A stretch of DNA of 36,782 bases from Hydrogenophaga intermedia (lineage in GTDB: Bacteria; Pseudomonadota; Gammaproteobacteria; Burkholderiales; Burkholderiaceae_C). Position 1 is the stretch's first letter; each line of letters opens with the position of its first letter. Location of the stretch: positions 1 through 36,782 of the forward strand of contig NZ_CCAE010000044.1 in the NCBI RefSeq assembly GCF_000723405.1, written 5' to 3'. Under the pieces are notes generated by a model. It was given only the letters and a program-made list of their open reading frames with translations. It searched no databases and was not told the origin of the DNA. The translations under genes and the position numbers were made by a program. Shown one piece after another: positions 32,452 to 36,782 of the stretch.

Positions 32452-32985
32452 TCAGTAGCGTTCCTTCACGCCCGTGAACATGGCCTTGACCAGGCGCGTG
32501 CGCTCCAGGCGGCCCATCACCAGGGCTGCGGCCGCGTGCAGCCCCGCGAGGACGACCAGGCCATCGGCGAGCGCCTCGTGCAGATCCTGCAAGGCCTCGT
32601 TGCCCCAGAAGCGGTCAGTACCCTGAAGCCAGCCCGTGAGCCCGAGCAGCAGCACCAGCCCCATGAGCGTGAGCATCATCAAGGCACCCAGGGGGTTGTG
32701 GCCTGGCGTGGCGGTTCGCGACTCGCCGCGCCGCCAGGCCAGCAGGTGGGCGCGCAGGCGCGCCGGTGTGGGCCAGAAGTCGGCAAAGCGCGCGTGGCGC
32801 GTGCCGATGAAGCCCCAGACCACCCGAAGCAGCACCAGCGTGACCGCGGCGTACCCCGCCCATTCGTGGGGCGCTTCGCCTTCTTCCAGCACCCACAGGT
32901 TGAGCACGACCAAGCCCACCAGCGACCAGTGAAAAACGCGAACAAACGGGTCCCACACCCTTTCGCTGGCGGGTGCGTGCCTCAT
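32452..32985 (-). CDS. Cytochrome b561-type membrane protein
   Basis: A 177-aa inner-membrane diheme cytochrome b of the bacterial b561/Ni-Fe-hydrogenase B-type group. It has four membrane helices, with likely heme-ligand histidines in VRVFHWSLVGLV (H19), APHEWAGYAAV (H40), LQDLHEALADG and LAGLHAAAALV, one or two per heme. The start ATG overlaps the PepSY stop by four bases (TGA within ATGA), so the two are translated together, and the PepSY start chosen below sets a secreted partner. It probably moves electrons between quinone and a periplasmic acceptor; no partner enzyme is in the window. The promoter of this pair carries the two-component type box at 33303-33319. Confidence 0.9.
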   Translation of the reverse strand: MRHAPASERVWDPFVRVFHWSLVGLVVLNLWVLEEGEAPHEWAGYAAVTLVLLRVVWGFIGTRHARFADFWPTPARLRAHLLAWRRGESRTATPGHNPLGALMMLTLMGLVLLLGLTGWLQGTDRFWGNEALQDLHEALADGLVVLAGLHAAAALVMGRLERTRLVKAMFTGVKERY

Positions 32986-33245
32986 TCGGATTTCACCGGT
33001 TTGCCCGAGACCGGGTCGAAATAGATCTCCACCTTCTTGCCAGCCTTGTCGTGGCCGTAGATCTCGTAGCAATTGCCCTTGGTGACCTTGAAGACCTTGA
33101 TCTGGTAGCCCTGCGCCTGCGATTCCTTCCTGAATTCGGCCTCCGGCTTCCAGCCGTTCCGGTCGGGTGCGCAGGTGGGGCCTGCAAGGGCGGTGCCTGC
33201 CAGGGTCAAGCCCAGGACGGTGACAGCGATGGCGTGGGATTTCAT
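32982..33245 (-). CDS. Secreted PepSY-domain protein
   Basis: An 87-aa exported protein. A signal peptide fills residues 1-21 (KSHAIAVTVLGLTLAGTALA) and the mature part is a single small PepSY-like domain: WKPEAEFRKESQAQGYQIKV, then YEIYGHDKAGKKVEIYFDPV, ending GKPVKSE. I use ATG 33245 rather than a codon nine residues upstream because the signal begins there and CCGGAG lies 9 nt before it. PepSY domains are thought to inhibit or stabilise neighbouring proteins in the periplasm; paired PepSY/cytochrome b genes under two-component control are common. A hairpin (GCCCGCA/TGCGGGC, 33265-33280) sits in its leader just before the ribosome binding site. Confidence 0.88.
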   Translation of the reverse strand: MKSHAIAVTVLGLTLAGTALAGPTCAPDRNGWKPEAEFRKESQAQGYQIKVFKVTKGNCYEIYGHDKAGKKVEIYFDPVSGKPVKSE

Positions 33246-33302
33246 CTGGGAACACTCCGGTGACGCCCGCACATGCGGGCCGCGCCATTGAAAGGGGGGT
33301 GT

Positions 33303-33319
33303 CTGAAATGCACCTTAAA
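33303..33319 (-). promoter_or_regulatory. Response-regulator box before the PepSY-cytochrome operon
   Basis: On the minus strand TTTAAG (33319-33314), five bases, TTTCAG (33308-33303), again an 11-bp pitch, with the second half-site one base off. A -10-like TTCAAT (33292-33287) follows 10 bp later, the same distance as at the response-regulator promoter. Confidence 0.5.
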
Positions 33320-33357
33320 TGCGCACGGCCCCGCGCGCGCCGGGGTTGAAGGCCCGC

Positions 33358-33366
33358 TGGGATAAT
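33358..33366 (+). promoter_or_regulatory. Extended -10 before mnmA
   Basis: TGG then GATAAT at 33358-33366 is an extended -10. Only 8 nt (TCCGCCCC) lie between it and the mnmA ATG at 33375, and no ribosome binding site is seen, so the transcript is probably leaderless or nearly so. Confidence 0.55.
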
Positions 33367-33374
33367 TCCGCCCC

Positions 33375-34526
33375 ATGAAAGCGAAGCAGCGTGTGGTGGT
33401 GGGCTTGAGCGGGGGCGTGGACTCCGCGGTGAGTGCGTACCTGCTCAAGCAGCAGGGGCACGAGGTCGTCGGCATCTTCATGAAGAACTGGGAAGACGAC
33501 GATGACAGCGAGTACTGCAGCAGTCGCCAGGACTGGCTGGACGCCGCCAGCGTGGCTGACGTGCTGGGCATCGACATCGAGCACGTGAACTTCGCCGCCG
33601 AGTACAAGGACCGCGTGTTCGCCGAGTTCCTGCGCGAGTACCAGGCCGGGCGCACGCCCAACCCCGACATCCTCTGCAACGCCGAGATCAAGTTCAAGGC
33701 CTTTCTCGACCATGCCATGCGCCTGGGCGCCGAGAAAATCGCCACCGGCCACTATGCGAGGGTTCGCGAGCGCGCCGGCCGCCATGAACTGCTCAAGGGC
33801 CTGGACCCGCTGAAGGACCAGAGCTACTTCCTGCACCGCCTCACCCAGGCCCAGCTGGCCAAGACCATGTTTCCCGTGGGCGAGCTGCCCAAGACCGAGG
33901 TGCGACGCATCGCCGCCGAGATCGGCCTGCCCAACGCCAAGAAGAAGGACAGCACGGGCATCTGCTTCATCGGCGAACGCCCCTTCCGCGAGTTCCTCAA
34001 CCGCTACATCGCCAGCGCGCCCGGCCCCATCAAGGACGAGCGCGGCCGCACCATCGGCGAGCACGTGGGCCTGAGCTTCTACACCCTGGGCCAGCGCCAG
34101 GGCCTGGGCATCGGCGGCGTGCGGGCCAAGGGCGCGCAGAAGGGCGGCAGCGAGCATGAGCCCTGGTTCGTCGCGCGCAAGGACATCGCCCGCAACACCC
34201 TGTGGGCCGTGCAGGGGCACGACCACCCCTGGCTGCTGTCGCCGCGCCTGCGCGCGCACGACGCGAGCTGGGTGGCCGGCGAGCCGCCGCGCGCCGGCGC
34301 GCTGGCTGCCAAGACACGTTATCGCCAGGCCGACGCCCCTTGCGCCATCGAGCCGCTGGGCGACGACGGCTTCGTGCTGCGCTTCGAGCAGGCTCAGTGG
34401 GCGGTCACTCCAGGCCAGAGCGCGGTGCTCTATGACGGCGAGGTCTGCCTGGGCGGTGGCGTGATCGTTACCGAGGCGGCCTCGGGCGACGAAGCCTACG
34501 CGCCGCCCGCCGCGCTGACGGCTTGA
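33375..34526 (+). CDS. mnmA: tRNA-specific 2-thiouridylase MnmA
   Basis: A 383-aa enzyme that places sulfur on the wobble uridine (U34) of tRNAs for Lys, Glu and Gln, with ATP and sulfur from TusE/IscS. The N-terminal PP-loop is [14 protein letters not shown] (residues 10-23). The catalytic cysteines are C101 in [11 protein letters not shown] and C197 in [13 protein letters not shown] mid-domain and C-terminal beta barrel (about 260-380) hold [14 protein letters not shown] and [28 protein letters not shown] features of the family. The length is typical. The C-terminal extension ([15 protein letters not shown]) is short. It is transcribed alone from a short-leader promoter, divergent from the PepSY-cytochrome pair. 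An orphan histidine kinase starts 139 nt downstream. Confidence 0.95.
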   Translation: MKAKQRVVVGLSGGVDSAVSAYLLKQQGHEVVGIFMKNWEDDDDSEYCSSRQDWLDAASVADVLGIDIEHVNFAAEYKDRVFAEFLREYQAGRTPNPDILCNAEIKFKAFLDHAMRLGAEKIATGHYARVRERAGRHELLKGLDPLKDQSYFLHRLTQAQLAKTMFPVGELPKTEVRRIAAEIGLPNAKKKDSTGICFIGERPFREFLNRYIASAPGPIKDERGRTIGEHVGLSFYTLGQRQGLGIGGVRAKGAQKGGSEHEPWFVARKDIARNTLWAVQGHDHPWLLSPRLRAHDASWVAGEPPRAGALAAKTRYRQADAPCAIEPLGDDGFVLRFEQAQWAVTPGQSAVLYDGEVCLGGGVIVTEAASGDEAYAPPAALTA

Positions 34527-34564
34527 AGCGGCCCCGGCGGTGACACCCCTACCCCCTGGGGATC

Positions 34565-34645
34565 TACTGCCATCGCAGTATTGAGGCCGCCGCCCGACCC
34601 ACAAATACTGCCCCTCACTCGGTTGGCCCGCGGACCTCGCGGGCC
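34565..34645 (+). promoter_or_regulatory. Repeats and hairpin in the leader of the orphan kinase gene
   Basis: TACTGC occurs at 34565-34570, its complement GCAGTA at 34575-34580 and TACTGC again at 34606-34611; GCAGTATT (34575-34582) and AATACTGC (34604-34611) are an exact 8-bp inverted repeat 21 nt apart. Further on GGCCCGCG (34625-34632) and CGCGGGCC (34638-34645) form a perfect hairpin with loop GACCT. A CCCC/GGGG dyad (CCCCCTGGGG, 34552-34561) precedes them. Three spaced half-sites suggest an operator. Confidence 0.4.
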
Positions 34646-34665
34646 GCGCGTATCGCGGGGTGTCG

Positions 34666-36255
34666 ATGCACGGTGGGGCGCCTGTCGGTCAGGGGTGGCA
34701 GTGGGTCATGGCTTGTGCGGGGCCGTGGCTGACGGCGCTGCCCTGCGCCGCTTCGCCGGTCGCGTCCCGGCACGACCCGTGGACCGATGGCCTGAACGGC
34801 GCCTACTTCGGCCTGCTGGCCGGGCTGATCCTCCACAACGCGCTTCAGTACCTCAGGCTCCGCGATCGAGCCCATCTCCACTACGTGGGCTTGGCCAGCG
34901 CGCTGGTGGCCTGGCAGTTGGGCCTTCTGGCGCCGCTCCCGTGGCCCGGCGGCGTGTTGTTGTCACACCATCTGGTCAACCTGTCGCTGGCACTGGGATG
35001 TGGGCTGTCGCTGCCTTTCGCGCGCAGCTTCCTCCAGCCCGCCGCGCATGGACCGTGGCTGGACCGCGCGTCGCGCGCGCTCACCTGGTGCTGGGCCGCC
35101 GTGTTCCTGTCGGGCCTGTTTCCCCCGATGTCGCCGGGCCAGCGGCTGGTGCCCTGGCTGGTGGCCGCCACCGCGCTGACGTTGACCGCCCTGGTGGTCG
35201 ACGGCCTGCGCGAGCGCCGCCCGGCCGTCTGGCCGTTCACCGTGGCCTGGGCCTGCCTCTGGGCCGGCGCGCTGCTCCACGGGGTCCATGGCATGGGCTG
35301 GCTGCCGGGGCACCCGCTGGTGGCCCACGCACTCGCGATCGGTGCCGCGTGGCAGATGGTGCTGTTGTCCTTCGCGCTGGCCGACCGCTTTCGCGTTGAG
35401 CGGCAGGCCACCGAACGCGAGCGCTCGGAGCGCCAGCGCACAGAAATCGAGCGCGACATGGCGCGCCGCGCCATCGCCGAGAAATCGCGCTTCCTCGCCG
35501 CGGTCAGCCACGACATGCGCCAGCCGCTGTACGCCATCACGCTGGCGGCCGAATCGCTGGACCGCCAGCGCCCGCTGCGCAACCCGGGGCCCATGCTTGA
35601 GCAGATGAAGGCTGGTCTGGAGACGGCCGATCGCCTGCTGGACGCCGTGATGACCGTGGCCCGGCTCGAGATGGGGGCGCTGCAGCCGCGCCGCGAGACC
35701 TTCTCGCTCGAATCCCTGCTCGAGCAGGTGGACGCCAGGTTCGGCCCCCAGGCGCGAGCCAAAGGCCTGCGCTGGTCGGTCACGCCCTGCCTGGTCTCGG
35801 TCACCACCGACGCGCCGCTGCTGCAGCGCATCGTCTTCAACCTCGTGAACAACGCCGTGACCTACACCGGGTCGGGCGGTGTTCTGGTCTCTTGCCGCGT
35901 GCGGCGCGCGGGTGTGCTGCTGCAGGTGTGGGACACGGGCGGTGGCTTGCCGCCGGAGCCCGAGGCGCAGGTGTTCGAGCGGCATTTCCGCGGGGAGCCC
36001 GGCACCGAAACGGACAGCGGCGTCGGCCTTGGCCTGGTGATCGTGAAAGAAGCGGCCACGCTGCTCGGGCACGAACTCACGGTGCGCTCGCGCCAGGGGC
36101 ACGGCACCTGTTTCTCGTTGTGGTTGCCCGAGCCGCGGCGCTCAGCCGGTGAACACGCTGGCGTGGGTGTGCAGCACGTCCAGCGGCAGGCGGCGCCCGG
36201 CCAGGTGGTCCTCGATGCACTGCAGCACCAGGGGGCTGCGGTGCCGCCCCGCTGA
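34666..36255 (+). CDS. Orphan sensor histidine kinase with 7TM sensor
   Basis: A 529-aa kinase from ATG 34666 (GTG 34660 and ATG 34708 are also possible; the binding site is unclear). The N-terminal half has about seven membrane helices and resembles the 7TMR-DISM 7TM module (AYFGLLAGLILHNALQYLRL, DRAHLHYVGLASALVAWQLG). The kinase core has an H-box FLAAVSHDMRQPLYA with the phospho-histidine H282 in this numbering (H284 from GTG), an N-box NLVNNAVTY, and glycine boxes DTGGG and GVGLGLVIVKEA. The SHDxRQPL form is seen in hybrid or 7TM-type kinases. No response regulator is next to it. The last 38 residues (from RRSAGEHAGV on) extend past the ATPase fold and overlap the convergent nudJ-like gene by 114 bp, suggesting a lost stop. 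Confidence 0.85.
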   Translation: MHGGAPVGQGWQWVMACAGPWLTALPCAASPVASRHDPWTDGLNGAYFGLLAGLILHNALQYLRLRDRAHLHYVGLASALVAWQLGLLAPLPWPGGVLLSHHLVNLSLALGCGLSLPFARSFLQPAAHGPWLDRASRALTWCWAAVFLSGLFPPMSPGQRLVPWLVAATALTLTALVVDGLRERRPAVWPFTVAWACLWAGALLHGVHGMGWLPGHPLVAHALAIGAAWQMVLLSFALADRFRVERQATERERSERQRTEIERDMARRAIAEKSRFLAAVSHDMRQPLYAITLAAESLDRQRPLRNPGPMLEQMKAGLETADRLLDAVMTVARLEMGALQPRRETFSLESLLEQVDARFGPQARAKGLRWSVTPCLVSVTTDAPLLQRIVFNLVNNAVTYTGSGGVLVSCRVRRAGVLLQVWDTGGGLPPEPEAQVFERHFRGEPGTETDSGVGLGLVIVKEAATLLGHELTVRSRQGHGTCFSLWLPEPRRSAGEHAGVGVQHVQRQAAPGQVVLDALQHQGAAVPPR

Positions 36256-36615
36256 GGCGCGCACCTCCTCGGGCGTGAGCCAGCAGACGCGCACGATGCC
36301 CTGGTCGAGCGTGCGCCCGGCGATCGCCTCGCCCACGCGCCCGCTGATGGCGAAGCGCAGGTAGGTGATGGACTCTCCCGCGCGTTCAAAGCGGGCCAGG
36401 TAGGCCCCCACGAGCGCCTCGGGGCTGAAGTGGTGCGCGGTCTCTTCCAGCGTTTCGCGCACGGCGGCCTGCACCAGGCTCTCGCCCGGCTCCAGGTGCC
36501 CGGCCGGGTTGTTCAGGCGCAAGCCCTCGGGCGTGTGCTCCTCGATCAGAAGGTATCGGCCATCGCGCTCGGCGAGGGTGGCCACGGTGACGCTCGGTGC
36601 CCAGCGGGAATTCAT
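36142..36615 (-). CDS. Nudix hydrolase, NudJ-like
   Basis: A 157-aa Nudix phosphohydrolase. The Nudix box is G39-H-L-E-P-G-E45, then R53-E54 and E57-E58 (in RETLEETAHH), matching the pattern except that the Gly near its end is Ala. The ending (RSPLVLQCIEDHLAGRRLPL) closely resembles NudJ, the HMP-pyrophosphate and nucleoside triphosphate phosphatase; this is a family-level call, and the substrate cannot be read directly. The start has no ribosome binding site; a -10-like CATAAT lies 8 nt before the ATG on the minus strand. Its 3' end overlaps the histidine kinase tail by 114 bp, an unusually long convergent overlap. Confidence 0.87.
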   Translation of the reverse strand: MNSRWAPSVTVATLAERDGRYLLIEEHTPEGLRLNNPAGHLEPGESLVQAAVRETLEETAHHFSPEALVGAYLARFERAGESITYLRFAISGRVGEAIAGRTLDQGIVRVCWLTPEEVRASAGRHRSPLVLQCIEDHLAGRRLPLDVLHTHASVFTG

Positions 36616-36707
36616 GGGCGGCGATTATGGTGGGCGCCCCCGTGGCTGCGGGGGCTTTCGGGTTAAGCTCGCCCGCTGATTTCAGACCCGAGCGCGAGGA
36701 GACACCC

Positions 36708-36782
36708 ATGCTCATAGGCGTACCCGCCGAAACACTGGCGGGCGAGACCCGTGTGGCCGTCACGCCCGAGACGGCGAAGAAG
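36708..36782 (+). CDS. pntA: NAD(P) transhydrogenase alpha subunit, partial (5' end only)
   Basis: The first 25 codons are in the window, cut by its end. MLIGVPAETLAGETRVAVTP is the opening of the alanine dehydrogenase/transhydrogenase alpha family, where the KE/PAE-T-RVAVTPE motif forms the substrate region. GAGGAGA lies 6 nt upstream of the ATG. The order, with nudJ divergent, gives no more context. It could in principle be alanine dehydrogenase, but the opening LIGVPAET fits PntA better (alanine dehydrogenase usually begins MIIGVPKEIK). The full enzyme would couple proton entry to NADPH formation. Confidence 0.7.
   Translation, partial: MLIGVPAETLAGETRVAVTPETAKK

Noticed and set aside
1..36782. 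tRNA, rRNA, CRISPR, insertion sequence or integron elements
   Set aside because: I looked on both strands for cloverleaf-like pieces, spaced repeats and transposase motifs and saw none that hold up.

Overview
The window is a high-GC chromosomal segment from a betaproteobacterium, most likely the family Comamonadaceae (order Burkholderiales; Hydrogenophaga/Acidovorax-like). I infer this from protein style (fused indolepyruvate oxidoreductase, DUF1631 protein, LysM-dprA divergent from def-fmt), the codon bias, and a palindromic intergenic element of a kind I associate with this family. It is core-like chromosome. I see no tRNA, rRNA, CRISPR array, insertion sequence or phage gene, and no gene-free stretch longer than 300 bases. 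The largest gaps are 13484-13756, 663-857, 1362-1543 and 31822-31994, and each is described.

Layout. 1-1361: a small secreted protein and an Lrp/AsnC regulator, both on minus. 1544-5143: a fused indolepyruvate ferredoxin oxidoreductase, divergent from the Lrp gene. 5309-8600: yajC-secD-secF protein export genes. 8696-11122: a DUF1631 protein. 11145-13483 (minus): dprA and a LysM protein, divergent from a tightly packed run def / lipoprotein / fmt / azlC / azlD (13757-16829). 16856-23451: an envelope-modification locus with a PAP2 phosphatase-LTA-synthase-like fusion (minus), a divergent OmpR-type response regulator and histidine kinase, and an EptA-like phosphoethanolamine transferase. 23514-25105: pgk and a YbaN-like membrane protein, convergent. 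25135-27479: gentisate dioxygenase and fumarylpyruvate hydrolase with a divergent MarR regulator. 27496-29058: an alpha/beta hydrolase and its probable TetR repressor. 29174-31821: two FMN-split-barrel proteins (one fused to GAF and a winged-helix-like tail) convergent with a hemerythrin-like protein. 31995-33245: arfB, then PepSY plus cytochrome b561. 33375-36782: mnmA, an orphan 7TM histidine kinase, nudJ-like, and the first codons of pntA.

How parts work together. The most interesting structure is a set of 6-bp half-sites ([CTG][CT]TAA[AGT] and near relatives) repeated at an exact 11-bp pitch, the geometry of PmrA/QseB-type boxes. They lie upstream of the fusion gene, the response regulator, the EptA-like gene, the PepSY-cytochrome b operon and the hemerythrin gene. 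This suggests one local two-component regulon joining envelope phosphate chemistry with redox proteins. A second theme is at least six genes whose start codon lies 6-8 nt after a -10-like hexamer with no ribosome binding site (DUF1631, ybaN-like, tetR, arfB, mnmA, nudJ-like), suggesting leaderless mRNAs. A third is a clean TetR circuit: the same 17-nt operator core, differing at one base, sits before both tetR and the hydrolase gene, with a terminator between the genes.
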